Source: Salinibacterium sp. ZJ450 (lineage in GTDB: Bacteria > Actinomycetota > Actinomycetes > Actinomycetales > Microbacteriaceae). From it: DNA of 64,000 nucleotides. The position numbers and the translations under genes were made by a program. This document shows positions 7,806 to 16,369 of the stretch, in pieces (position 1 is the stretch's first letter; every line of letters begins with the position of its first letter). Under the pieces are notes generated by a model that searched no databases, was not told where the DNA came from, and saw only the letters and a list, made by a program, of their open reading frames with translations. The DNA lies in the NCBI RefSeq assembly GCF_011751885.2, contig NZ_CP061771.1, positions 744,001 through 808,000 of the forward strand. Reading direction: 5' to 3'.

Positions 7806-9424
7806 TGCGCGCGTTCGGTCACCTTCTTGCAGCGCAGGCGCGGCGTGATCGGTGGTTGCTTCCCATTTGGATCCTGGGCATCGGACTACTCGGGGGCGCG
7901 ATCGGCACCGCCATCAGCGGACAGTTTGCGGATGTGGCGGAACGCGCGTCCATTGCCGCGTTGGCCTCGGCGAACCCCGCGTTTCTGTTCCTGCGTGGAC
8001 TTCCTGACGGGTTGAGCATTGGCGCTCTCGCCTTCTTCCAATCGTTCTCCTTCATCGGCGTTCTCGCGGGGTTCATGAGCACCTTCCTCGTCGTGCGGCA
8101 CACCCGCGCCGACGAAGAACTGGGACGTGCAGAGCTCGTTGGATCAACCCCCATTCGCCGCAGCACCGCGCTGGCCGCGACGATCGCCCTCGGTGTGATC
8201 GCCAACCTGCTGCTGATCGTTGTGGTTGCGGTGGGCTACATCGTTGGCGGGCTACCTGCGGGCGGATCCATTACCGCTGCCCTCGCCGTCGGATCCGTCG
8301 GGCTATTCTTCGTGGGCGCCACAGCAGTGGTCGTTCAATTTCTGCCGTCGGGTCGCGCATCGAACGGGGTTGCCGCCGCGCTCGTCGGCGCCGCATACCT
8401 CACCCGCGGCATCGGCGATGCCCTCGGGACCCCCAATGCGCAACTCACGCGCGTCACCCCGAGTGGGTTGTCCTGGCTCTCGCCGATTGGCTGGGGGCAG
8501 GCAACTCGACCATTCTCCGAGCCCACGCTCGCACCGCTTGTGTTGTCCTCCGCGGGCTTCGGACTGCTGGCAATCGCCGCGCTCACCCTGCGCAGTCGTC
8601 GGGACCTGGGCGCCAGTCTCGTTCCGGAACGGAGAGGCCGCCCAGGAGCGCGCCTCGGCGGCCGCAGCGTCCTCGGACTAGCATGGCGGCTGCAACGCTC
8701 CACACTTCTCGGCTGGTGCATCGGAGTCGCGGTCTTGGGCTCCATCGCCGGAGGGCTCGGGCCGGTGGTCGCCGAAGCGGTAGAAGGCAACCCGTCGCTC
8801 TCAAACCTGATCGCCAACCTCGTTCCCGGCACCACGGCAGACGTCGTCCACATCTTCACGTCTGCCCTGCTCGGAATCGGCGGCGTGCTCGCCGGAGCCG
8901 CCGGTGTACAAGCCGTTTTGCGGCTGCGCGCCGAAGAGGCCGAGGGACGCGCGGAGCTCCTGCTCGCCACGCCCGTCTCCCGACCGCGTTGGGTCGGCGC
9001 AACACTGGTCGTTGCTACCGGATCCGTGCTTGCCGTGTGCACGGTAATTGGAACGGTAACGGGAATCGCGATCGCGAACTCCAGTGGAGATGTCGCGGCC
9101 GTGGCCCGCTTCAGCGGCGCCGCCCTCGCCCACACACCCGCGGCCCTCGTGTTCGTCGCGATCACTGCGCTCGTGTTCGCCATAGTGCCGCGACTCACGA
9201 TCCCCCTTGGCTGGGGACTGCTCGTGATCGGCCTCGTGCTCGGCCAGTTCGGCGCACTCCTGCAACTCCCCGAGTGGCTCCAAAACATCAGCCCGTTCCA
9301 CCACAGCTCAGCGCTCCCCGTCGAGGACCTAAACGTCGCTGCCGCATCAGTTCTCCTAGCGACGGCCGTGCTGGGCGCTGCGCTCGCAATGGTGGTCATC
9401 CGACGACGGGACTTGGTGTCTTGA
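7805..9424 (+). CDS. ABC transporter permease, polyketide-antibiotic exporter type
   Basis: A 539-residue integral membrane protein with about twelve hydrophobic segments in two similar halves, matching the family annotated as exporters of polyketide antibiotics. A repeated hydrophilic motif in each half (ADEELGRAELVGSTPIRR and EEAEGRAELLLATPVSR) supports an internal duplication. ATG 7805 shares its A with the TGA of the ATPase gene; GTG 7802 is an alternative start with the same GAGGTGAAG upstream. It forms a transporter with the preceding ATPase. Confidence 0.88.
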   Translation: MRAFGHLLAAQARRDRWLLPIWILGIGLLGGAIGTAISGQFADVAERASIAALASANPAFLFLRGLPDGLSIGALAFFQSFSFIGVLAGFMSTFLVVRHTRADEELGRAELVGSTPIRRSTALAATIALGVIANLLLIVVVAVGYIVGGLPAGGSITAALAVGSVGLFFVGATAVVVQFLPSGRASNGVAAALVGAAYLTRGIGDALGTPNAQLTRVTPSGLSWLSPIGWGQATRPFSEPTLAPLVLSSAGFGLLAIAALTLRSRRDLGASLVPERRGRPGARLGGRSVLGLAWRLQRSTLLGWCIGVAVLGSIAGGLGPVVAEAVEGNPSLSNLIANLVPGTTADVVHIFTSALLGIGGVLAGAAGVQAVLRLRAEEAEGRAELLLATPVSRPRWVGATLVVATGSVLAVCTVIGTVTGIAIANSSGDVAAVARFSGAALAHTPAALVFVAITALVFAIVPRLTIPLGWGLLVIGLVLGQFGALLQLPEWLQNISPFHHSSALPVEDLNVAAASVLLATAVLGAALAMVVIRRRDLVS

Positions 9425-9591
9425 CGGCGCCCATTTCGCAGGAGACGTGGCGCTGGGGTGGCATGACACCACCGGCCGGCTCGATTCACCAGGCTGGACT
9501 GGAGCAGCTCTGCTAAGCAACCGGTGGTCGGCAAATACACTCCAGCGGCGTGCTCCGGGCCGACGTACTGTGGACAAGCTGCCCTTGGTTG

Positions 9592-9653
9592 TAGTGTGAC
9601 CCTAGGAGTGCCGGGAAGCCTGGTCGGCGAGTAATCGTCGATTGGATTTAGCC
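9592..9653 (+). promoter_or_regulatory. Glycosyltransferase leader: third copy of the conserved element
   Basis: TAGTGT (9592-9597) is -10-like, and TGGACA (9571-9576) is a possible -35 with a short spacer. GCCGGGAAGCCTGGTCGGC (9610-9628) follows 12 nt after the hexamer, preceded by GGAGT. A small CGA/TCG hairpin comes next. The leader ends about 25 nt later at the GTG of the glycosyltransferase. Confidence 0.62.
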
Positions 9654-10928
9654 GTGCGAGTTCTCATCTTCACCTTCGGCACCCGAGGCGACATCGACCC
9701 GTTCGCCGCTCTCGCCGAGCGACTCAGCGTGTCCGGCCACGTCGCCGTCCTTTCAGCTCCCGAGCCTTACCGTGATGCCGTCTCCTCCGGTGTCGGCTTC
9801 GAGCCGATGGCAACGGAGATGGATCGGGTCATGCGCGCCGGTATGGCCGAACTGCGCGGTCCGGCGCAGGCCCTGAAGCTGGCTCGACAGATGTCGGCGG
9901 CGATGCGCACGTCGCTCCACGAGCAGTGGGAGATCGCCCAACGAGTCCGGCCGACCCTCATCGTCGCGCACCCCAAGGCCCTCGGCGGCCTCCACATCGC
10001 TGAGCGTCTCGGCGTCCCCTTCGTCCCCTCCCTTCCGTTGCCGTTCCTCACGCCCACGAATGCCTTTCCGATACCGTTCCTCGCGCGCCCGCTTCCGTGG
10101 CGGCTGAACCGGCTCACCTACCAGTTCAACCGCTTCACGGCGCTGGCGTACGGCGGCATGATCAATAGGTTCCGTCGTGAACGTCTTGGGCTGCCGCGGA
10201 TGAGCAGGCTCAGCGACTACCTGACGACGCGAGGCGGTGATCCCGCACCCGTGCTGTATTCGTTCAGCCGATACGTCGTCCCTGTACCGGGCGACTACCC
10301 CGCCACGGCACACGTCACCGGCTACTGGTTTCGGGAAACTACCTCGACATGGGAGCCGCCGAGAGATCTCCTCGACTTTCTCCAGGGCAGTCGGCCCGTC
10401 GTCTACGTCGGTTTCGGCAGCATGGGATTCGGGGCGAAAGCCGAAGAGCGGGGTCGAGTCGTGCTACAAGCCCTCCAGCAAGTTGGTGTGCGGGCCGTGG
10501 TCGCAACCGGTTGGGGCGCACTTGCCGCTCGATCAACGGACGACATCTTCGTCGTCAAAGACGTACCGCACGAATGGCTGTTCCCGCGAGTAGACGCCGT
10601 CGTCCATCACGGAGGGTCGGGCACCACTGCAGCCGGCCTGCGTGCCGGGAAGCCCACGCTGATCTGCCCGGTTCTGGGCGACCAGCCGTTCTGGGGCCGA
10701 CGTATCCACGAACTCGGCACAGGACCTCGCCCGCTGCACTTACGCAGCGCGACCCCTGCCGCCCTCGCGCGACGAATTCTCGACCTGATCTCGCGGGAGG
10801 AGTACGCCGCCGCGTCGACGGCTATCGGCGAGCAGATCGCCTCGGAGCATGGCACCGGCGATGCGGTCGAGGTGCTGCAGTTCATTGAGGCGGCTTTTGC
10901 TGCTCGTCGTCTGGCGCCCAACTCATAG
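9654..10928 (+). CDS. Glycosyltransferase, UGT/macrolide type (GT1)
   Basis: A 424-residue cytoplasmic glycosyltransferase of the GT-B fold. The N-terminus RVLIFTFGTRGDIDPFAALAERL is the acceptor-domain signature seen in sterol, antibiotic and macrolide glycosyltransferases. The nucleotide-sugar binding region near the C-terminus reads VDAVVHHGGSGTTAAGLRAGKPTLICPVLGDQPFW. It may glycosylate a lipid or a xenobiotic; acceptor and donor cannot be told from sequence. The frame begins at TTG 9642, but GTG 9654 starts directly at the conserved beta strand. No clear Shine-Dalgarno is present, only GATTGGA. Confidence 0.88.
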   Translation: MRVLIFTFGTRGDIDPFAALAERLSVSGHVAVLSAPEPYRDAVSSGVGFEPMATEMDRVMRAGMAELRGPAQALKLARQMSAAMRTSLHEQWEIAQRVRPTLIVAHPKALGGLHIAERLGVPFVPSLPLPFLTPTNAFPIPFLARPLPWRLNRLTYQFNRFTALAYGGMINRFRRERLGLPRMSRLSDYLTTRGGDPAPVLYSFSRYVVPVPGDYPATAHVTGYWFRETTSTWEPPRDLLDFLQGSRPVVYVGFGSMGFGAKAEERGRVVLQALQQVGVRAVVATGWGALAARSTDDIFVVKDVPHEWLFPRVDAVVHHGGSGTTAAGLRAGKPTLICPVLGDQPFWGRRIHELGTGPRPLHLRSATPAALARRILDLISREEYAAASTAIGEQIASEHGTGDAVEVLQFIEAAFAARRLAPNS

Positions 10929-10953
10929 GACGGACTTGAGGCGCGTCGGTCGG

Positions 10954-10972
10954 GCGGGGATGCAGTGCCCGC
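10954..10972. terminator. Hairpin after the glycosyltransferase gene
   Basis: GCGGG (10954-10958) and CCCGC (10968-10972) with a 9-nt loop, in the 261-bp convergent gap. Weak; no U tract. Nothing else is recognisable in 10929-11189. Confidence 0.3.
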
Positions 10973-11189
10973 TGCGCCCGCCGGGATGAGTGCGGCAACT
11001 TTTCTGCGACGAAGAGGTGAGCCCTCTGAATGCTCAACCAGTGCTGTCTAGTGCCCGTTGGCCAAGGCGCGACGATCGCCGCCCATAGAACTGCGGGTCG
11101 AAATCAGGCACCCGCCCAAATCGGATCGGTGGATCGAGGCTAAGAAGTAGCTGCTTCCCGGCGAGGTCCGCCGGTCGACCTTACCGAGC

Positions 11190-12377
11190 TTACTTTGCGA
11201 TGCGGGCCACGATCTGGCGGGCCACCAGCCGGTCGACTCCCGGCAGACGAGTTGCCCTTATGATCCACCGACGCAGGAGGCGCTGAACCCGATTCGCGGG
11301 AAGGAATGATGACGCGGAGCGCCTCCCGGCCGCCTGGGCCACCTCTACCACGGGTGCCCAGCGTCGCTCGAATTCGGTGAGGGCTGAGCTGATCCCGTCA
11401 GGTGAGGCCACGGGTCCGAGAATGTCACCCAGGAGCGCGGCACCGGCGATGGCGAGCGAACCCCCCTGACCCGCCAGGAGCGACACGGCCCCGCACGCGT
11501 CCCCCACGAGAACCGTCCGCCCCTTCTGCCAGCCCGGCATGATGATCTGCGCGACGACATCGTCGTACGGATGCTCGGGGCACAGTTCAAGCAGCCGGTC
11601 TACCGCCTGACCGAGTCCGGCGAACTCCCGGCGCAACCGCTCCCTAGGACTCTCGAATCGCAGATCCCCAGTCGCGCCTGACGCATCCCTGTAGACCATG
11701 AATGCCGCCACCTTGTCAGAGCGGAGGCTGTAGAGGCCGACTACCCGGTCGATACTGTCGGTCAGGACGAACCGGTTCCGGAAGCGGGCATTCAGGAGCG
11801 GTTCGGTCACGATGAATGCCGCAGCACGCATTCCCATAGGGCGCAAATACTCCTCTTCCCGGTCGAATACCTCAGCGCGCACTCCGGAATGAATGCCATC
11901 AGCGCCTACTAGGACGTCCGCGGCGAGCGTCAAGTTCGGCGAGCCATCAACGGCGACCAGCACGCCCTCGTCATCGCTCCACACCCTGGAAACCGGCGCC
12001 CCATAGCGGACCCGCACTCGACCGGGGTCCACATCATCGAGCGCGGCGCGGGTGGCTTGCTCCATATCGGGGCGCAGCAGACTTAGGGCCTTCCCGCCGG
12101 CAAGCCGTGCGAACTGGTCGTAGTCGAGGCTGGAAGTGGGGCGTCCTCGTCCATCAACGTACTCGGCTGCCTCGACGTGGTAGGCCACCGCTGCGAGCCG
12201 CGAGTAGAGGCCTATTCTCTCCGCAGCCTCGACTCCTGGACCAAAGAAGTCCATCATGTAGCCATCGGGGCGCGGAGCGGCCGATTTCTCAAGGAGCTCG
12301 ACCTCCCAGCCAGCCAAACCGAGTTGGCGGGCCACGACCAGACCCGCAATGCCCGCCCCTACAACAAGAGCCTTCAT
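11190..12377 (-). CDS. FAD-dependent monooxygenase (PHBH/UbiH-like)
   Basis: A 395-residue flavoprotein hydroxylase. The N-terminal dinucleotide-binding motif VVGAGIAGLVVARQLGLAGW, the DG motif in DVLVGADGIHSGVR and the second FAD motif VLVGDACGAVSLLAGQGGSLA are all in place. Such enzymes use NAD(P)H and oxygen to hydroxylate aromatic or other compounds; substrate is unknown. ATG 12377 has CAGGA just upstream. The gene faces the glycosyltransferase and borders a gene-poor stretch. Confidence 0.88.
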   Translation of the reverse strand: MKALVVGAGIAGLVVARQLGLAGWEVELLEKSAAPRPDGYMMDFFGPGVEAAERIGLYSRLAAVAYHVEAAEYVDGRGRPTSSLDYDQFARLAGGKALSLLRPDMEQATRAALDDVDPGRVRVRYGAPVSRVWSDDEGVLVAVDGSPNLTLAADVLVGADGIHSGVRAEVFDREEEYLRPMGMRAAAFIVTEPLLNARFRNRFVLTDSIDRVVGLYSLRSDKVAAFMVYRDASGATGDLRFESPRERLRREFAGLGQAVDRLLELCPEHPYDDVVAQIIMPGWQKGRTVLVGDACGAVSLLAGQGGSLAIAGAALLGDILGPVASPDGISSALTEFERRWAPVVEVAQAAGRRSASSFLPANRVQRLLRRWIIRATRLPGVDRLVARQIVARIAK

Positions 12378-12979
12378 GTCCTGCCTCGAACGATCAGATC
12401 AGCCGGGCTGAACGAGCCCGGGCAGGCGACCGCAGGAGTTTTTGCGACACCTGCTGGCTCATTGTTGACACGTTCCTCGCGGCCTGTCCATAGCGCAGGA
12501 TTCAGTTGTGCACCATGCTTCGGATTCTGCTGGGAAGCGGCTGGATGGGTGCTGCTCAACTGCGGCAGAGCCCGCAAGAAAGTTACAAGGGTGGATCGGG
12601 AAGCACACCAAATAGCACCCGAAATGCTTGCCAGATGGCGCTGCCGCTCATACCGAATCGTCGGCCGCCATTCCCGTCGTTTCTCGAGTCGCGAGCGGGA
12701 CGCTGAACGGGTACCGGATTCCATCCTGCGAATGCGGCTTTCCGGTCGGTGACGCTCAAGAGTGGAAAGTCTCGACGCCGTGTGAAAGACAGCGGCTTCG
12801 TGAGACCCGCCCGCTAAAAGCCCGTTGGCGGGGCTCTTGAGGGATAACAAATGGAGCGCGCTGACGGCTGGCCGGCGGCCTGCGCACCCTGTAAAATTCA
12901 TGCAGGCAGCATTAGAGGCTCATCGGAATCATCGAGCACCGAGGACTTTTCTCACCGAAGCCGGACCGTCTCAACGGAA
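12378..12979. other. Gene-poor stretch upstream of the monooxygenase
   Basis: About 600 bp with no open frame of convincing codon use; short frames on both strands lack family resemblance and GC-rich third positions. A weak hairpin AGCCC/GGGCT lies at 12819-12835. The base composition is less GC-rich than the flanks, which may reflect decayed foreign DNA next to the tRNA-Arg. Confidence 0.5.
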
Positions 12980-13043
12980 GTGTCAAGTGAACACGGAAAG
13001 TTTCATCGAGCGTGAGAAGTGTCACGTCACGGCGTGTCACGTG
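12980..13043. repeat. Cluster of GTGTCA-type repeats, insertion-sequence-end-like
   Basis: GTGTCAAGTG (12980-12989), GTGTCACGT (13019-13027) and GTGTCACGT (13034-13042) are direct repeats, separated by GAACACGGAAAGTTTCATC and similar tracts. Multiple spaced terminal repeats of this kind are typical of IS21-family ends. No transposase gene is nearby, so this would be a remnant. Confidence 0.4.
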
Positions 13044-13047
13044 ACTT

Positions 13048-13123
13048 TGGTGCCCCCAGCAGGATTTGAACCTGCGGCCTTCTGCTCCGGAGGCAGACGC
13101 TCTATCCCCTGAGCTATGGGGGC
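13048..13123 (-). tRNA. tRNA-Arg (CCG)
   Basis: Read on the minus strand, the acceptor stem GCCCCCA/TGGGGGC, anticodon loop CTCCGGA (anticodon CCG, arginine) and T loop GTTCAAATC give a standard cloverleaf. Discriminator A (13051) is followed by an encoded CCA (13048-13050). Confidence 0.95.
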
Positions 13124-13154
13124 CAGGAGTGCTGCTCTAGATTAGCAGCCGCAA

Positions 13155-13796
13155 CTAGCCTGCAAGTGCCGCCACCACGGGCTCGACGATCGGAATCGCG
13201 TCGCCGGGCTCATAGAACGCGGTGCTCGACACCACGATCCAGTTGCTTCCGGTGAACACGCGGGCCTCGCCGACGCCGTCGTTGACGGTGAAGTAGCCCT
13301 CGAAACCGCCGCCGTGACCGTAGGTCGGAACCATCGTGCTCTGGGCGCCGGCCTGGTTCTTGAAGGTGTCCAACGCGGCGTCCGGAAGCTCCGCCACCGC
13401 CACCTCGAAGGTTTCACTGCTGGTCTGGTTCACCCATCCGCAGGCCAGCCCCGAGTAGCCGACGATGCTCGCGGCCAGCGACCCGTCGGCTGGCGCGTAG
13501 TTCGGGTCCGTGCCGAAGTTGGGGTTGTAGTCATAGACCGCCTGCGGCGCCAGCACCTCGTCGCAGCTCAGCGTGATCGGTACGCCCACGATCGGTTCCG
13601 GCTCCGGCGTGGCCGATTCTGTGGGCTCAGGCGCGGATGATGCGGTGGCGGATGTCGAGGGCTTGGGTGTCTCGGAAGCCTCAAGGTTCTCGGCCGTGCA
13701 GCCTGCCAGGGCCATCACCAGCACCGTTCCCACCGTGACGGAAAGCAGAGTGCGGGCTGACGTGACACGGGCAAGAGCGGCTGACATGGCATCCAT
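13155..13796 (-). CDS. Putative secreted lipoprotein
   Basis: A 213-residue protein with a signal peptide ending in the lipobox LAGC, then a Thr/Ser/Pro/Glu-rich linker (residues about 37-70) and a globular domain of about 140 residues with a GLACGW motif. I do not recognise the family; it is probably an extracytoplasmic lipoprotein of Micrococcales. The open frame extends to 14273 across the argS gene, but the signal peptide fixes the start at ATG 13796 or 13787; neither has a clear Shine-Dalgarno. The gene is divergent from argS with a gap of only 51 bp. Confidence 0.8.
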   Translation of the reverse strand: MDAMSAALARVTSARTLLSVTVGTVLVMALAGCTAENLEASETPKPSTSATASSAPEPTESATPEPEPIVGVPITLSCDEVLAPQAVYDYNPNFGTDPNYAPADGSLAASIVGYSGLACGWVNQTSSETFEVAVAELPDAALDTFKNQAGAQSTMVPTYGHGGGFEGYFTVNDGVGEARVFTGSNWIVVSSTAFYEPGDAIPIVEPVVAALAG

Positions 13797-13833
13797 GCTA
13801 AAGGGCTTACAAGTCGTCTCTGTGCACCCCGGG

Positions 13834-13850
13834 TAGAATCGACGACCGTG
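13834..13850 (+). promoter_or_regulatory. -10 box of argS, leaderless arrangement
   Basis: TAGAAT (13834-13839) lies eight nt before the argS GTG (13848) and no ribosome-binding site intervenes. This spacing puts the transcription start at or next to the start codon, so argS is probably translated from a leaderless mRNA. No clear -35 was found. Confidence 0.6.
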
Positions 13851-15515
13851 AACCCCGCTGAACTCTCCGCATCCCTGCTCGCCATCGTCCAGGGAGCCAT
13901 CGAGCGACGCGGGTCGACCGAAACCGTCACCGCCACGATCGACGATGTGCCCCTCGAACGGCCCCGCAACCGGGACCACGGCGACTGGGCATCCAACGCC
14001 GCCATGAAGTTCGCCAAGAAGCTCGGCGCCAACCCGCGCGAGCTCGCCGCCGAGCTGGCCGGTGAGATCGAGCAACTGGACGGCGTGGCATCCGTCGACG
14101 TCGCCGGCCCCGGATTCATCAACATCACGCTGGATGCCGCGGCGGCTGGAGCGGTCGCCAGGATCGTCGTCGAGCGTGCCGAGACCTACGGGCACAGCGA
14201 CGCGCTCGCCGGGCAGAGCATCAACCTCGAGTTCGTGTCGGCGAACCCCACCGGGCCGTTGCACATCGGTCACACCCGGTGGGCCGCCCTCGGCGACTCG
14301 CTGGCGCGCGTGCTGCGTGCCGCCGGTGCCACGGTCGACAACGAGTTCTACATCAACGACGCCGGCAACCAGATGGACAACTTCGGCGCCTCGGTGCTGG
14401 CCGCGGCCAAGGGGGAGCCCACCCCCGAGAACGGCTACCCGGGGCAGTACATCGCCGACCTAGCCACGGCCGTGCAGCAGCAGGTTCCGAACCTGCTCGA
14501 GCTGCCCGCCGACGAGGCGCTCGCGATCGCCCGCGAGACCGCGTACCAGCTGCAGCTCGGCGAGATCAGGGAGTCGCTCGAGCGCTTCAACGTGCAGTTC
14601 AACGTATGGTTCAGCGAACGCCAGCTGCACACCGAAGAGCCGACCTCAGGCCTGAGCCCGATCGTCACCGCCGTGGACCGCCTGCGCGCCCAGGGCCACG
14701 TCTTCGACGAGGACGGCGCGATCTGGGTGCGCACCACCGACTTCGGGGATGACAAGGATCGCGTCATCCGGCGCTCCAATGGTGTCTTCACCTATTTCGC
14801 CGCGGATGCCGCGTACTACCTGAGCAAGACCGACCGCGGCTTCGAGCACAAGATCTACCTGCTCGGCGCCGACCACCACGGCTACGTGCACCGCCTGAAG
14901 GCCATCGCGGGCGCTGCCGGCGAGGACCCGCAGAAGGACATCGAGGTGCTGATCGGGCAGCTGGTGTCGATCAACGGCGCCAAGCTCAGCAAGCGCGCCG
15001 GCAACATCATCGAGCTGAACGACCTGCAGGCCTGGCTCGGCACAGACGCGCTGCGCTACTCGCTCGGCCGCTACCCTGCCGACTCGCCGCTCACCCTCGA
15101 TCCCGAACTGCTGCAGAAACGCACCAACGACAACCCGGTGTTCTACGTGCAGTACGCGCACGCCCGCACCCACCAGGTGGCCCGAAATGCCGAGGCATCC
15201 GGTGTCGATCGCAGTGTGTTCGACGCCAGCCTGCTCACCCACGAGACCGAGAGCGTGCTGCTCGGCGCGCTCGCCGAGTTCCCCCGCATCGTGCAACAGG
15301 CCGCCGAGCTGCGCGAGCCGCACCGAGTGGCCCGCTACCTCGAAGAGCTCGCCGGCCACTACCACCGCTGGTACGACAACTGCCGGGTCAGCCCGCTGGG
15401 CGAGGCGCCGGTCGAAGACGTGCACCGCACCCGCCTCTGGGTCAACGATGCCACCGGTCAGGTGCTGCGAAACGGCCTTGAACTGCTCGGGGTCAGTGCA
15501 CCGGAACGCATGTAA
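13848..15515 (+). CDS. argS: Arginyl-tRNA synthetase
   Basis: A 555-residue class I aminoacyl-tRNA synthetase that charges tRNA-Arg with arginine. It has the N-terminal Add-1-type tRNA-binding domain, the ATP-binding HIGH motif at residues 139-142 within PLHIGHTRW, the KMSKS variant in AKLSKRAGN, and the C-terminal DALR anticodon-binding domain ending in VLRNGLELLGVSAPERM. Length is normal. GTG 13848 is probably leaderless. The gene heads the argS-lysA-hom-thr neighbourhood, here interrupted by a DUF2993 gene and an ABC pair. Confidence 0.98.
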   Translation: MNPAELSASLLAIVQGAIERRGSTETVTATIDDVPLERPRNRDHGDWASNAAMKFAKKLGANPRELAAELAGEIEQLDGVASVDVAGPGFINITLDAAAAGAVARIVVERAETYGHSDALAGQSINLEFVSANPTGPLHIGHTRWAALGDSLARVLRAAGATVDNEFYINDAGNQMDNFGASVLAAAKGEPTPENGYPGQYIADLATAVQQQVPNLLELPADEALAIARETAYQLQLGEIRESLERFNVQFNVWFSERQLHTEEPTSGLSPIVTAVDRLRAQGHVFDEDGAIWVRTTDFGDDKDRVIRRSNGVFTYFAADAAYYLSKTDRGFEHKIYLLGADHHGYVHRLKAIAGAAGEDPQKDIEVLIGQLVSINGAKLSKRAGNIIELNDLQAWLGTDALRYSLGRYPADSPLTLDPELLQKRTNDNPVFYVQYAHARTHQVARNAEASGVDRSVFDASLLTHETESVLLGALAEFPRIVQQAAELREPHRVARYLEELAGHYHRWYDNCRVSPLGEAPVEDVHRTRLWVNDATGQVLRNGLELLGVSAPERM

Positions 15516-15527
15516 CGACAGGATGGC

Positions 15528-16307
15528 GTGATGACTCGGTCGACAGCAATGCCGGATGCCGCGTCCGTCACGCCCCGTCGCCGGCGGCGCGGTCTCGGTG
15601 TCGGCATCCTGATCGGCGTGCTGGTGGTCGTGGTCGGCGGCGTCGTGCTGGCGGATGTCGCGGCCAGGGCCTACGCCACGGACCAGGTTGAGCGGCAGCT
15701 GGCCAGCCGCCTGCCCGCGGGCTCCGGACCGGTTGCGGTGAAGATCGGCGGGTTCTCGTTCCTGCAGCAGTACCTCGCCGGCAGTTTCGACACCGTCGAG
15801 CTGTCTGCGCCAAGCCTTGCCATCGGGGGAGTGACGGGCGACGCCGAGATCACCGCGCACGGCGTGCCCACGGAAATGGGCGGAACGGTGCGCGAGGCCA
15901 GTGGGTCGTTCACGATCGGTGAAGACGCCGTCAACGCGCTGCTGGTCGAACGCGGGCTCACCGACCAGACGCAGCTGGTAGACGGTGCCGTGCAGTACGA
16001 GAGCAGCTTCGAGGTGTTCGGCATGACCGTGGGCTTCCGGGTGACGCTGGAACCGCGGATCGGTGGCGACGTGGTCACCCTCAGCCCCACCTCGATCGAG
16101 GGCCTCGGCAGCGCACCGGTCGACATCTCGGCCTTCATCGACGAGGCCGGCCTGGCGATCCCGATCTGCGCGGCGGAACTGCTGCCGGCCGGGGTGCAGG
16201 TGACCGGGATCGCCGTGACCGAAGGCCAGCTGCGGCTGGATGTCGCGGCATCCGACCTGCCCCTGACTGCCGAAGCGCTCACGACGACGGGCTCCTGCGG
16301 GGGCTGA
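15528..16307 (+). CDS. DUF2993 (LmeA-like) membrane-anchored protein
   Basis: A 259-residue protein with a basic N-terminus (RRRRRG), one transmembrane helix at about residues 22-44 and an extracytoplasmic domain of the DUF2993 family. Family member LmeA binds phospholipid and takes part in mannan elongation in mycobacteria; this function is only a family analogy here. GTG 15528 is followed immediately by ATG 15531; ACAGGA upstream serves either. It is 12 bp after argS, likely co-transcribed, and ends at a strong terminator. Confidence 0.85.
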   Translation: MMTRSTAMPDAASVTPRRRRRGLGVGILIGVLVVVVGGVVLADVAARAYATDQVERQLASRLPAGSGPVAVKIGGFSFLQQYLAGSFDTVELSAPSLAIGGVTGDAEITAHGVPTEMGGTVREASGSFTIGEDAVNALLVERGLTDQTQLVDGAVQYESSFEVFGMTVGFRVTLEPRIGGDVVTLSPTSIEGLGSAPVDISAFIDEAGLAIPICAAELLPAGVQVTGIAVTEGQLRLDVAASDLPLTAEALTTTGSCGG

Positions 16308-16341
16308 AGGAGCGCCGCCCCTGACGCGGGGCAGCGCTCCT
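16308..16341. terminator. Strong bidirectional terminator hairpin
   Basis: AGGAGCGC (16308-16315) pairs with GCGCTCCT (16334-16341), and after one mismatch five more pairs (16317-16321 with 16328-16332) close a 6-nt loop. It lies between the convergent DUF2993 gene and the ABC permease. Confidence 0.75.
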
Positions 16342-16369
16342 CAATCAGCGAGCTGGCTGCTACTAGCTG

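Noticed and set aside
10647-10656. GCCGGGAAGCC inside the glycosyltransferase as a fourth leader element
   Set aside because: Only the first half matches and it lies in coding sequence without a -10 box.
12374-12901. A 175-codon minus-strand frame and shorter plus-strand frames in the gene-poor stretch
   Set aside because: Codon use lacks the GC-rich third-position bias of the neighbours and no domain is visible.
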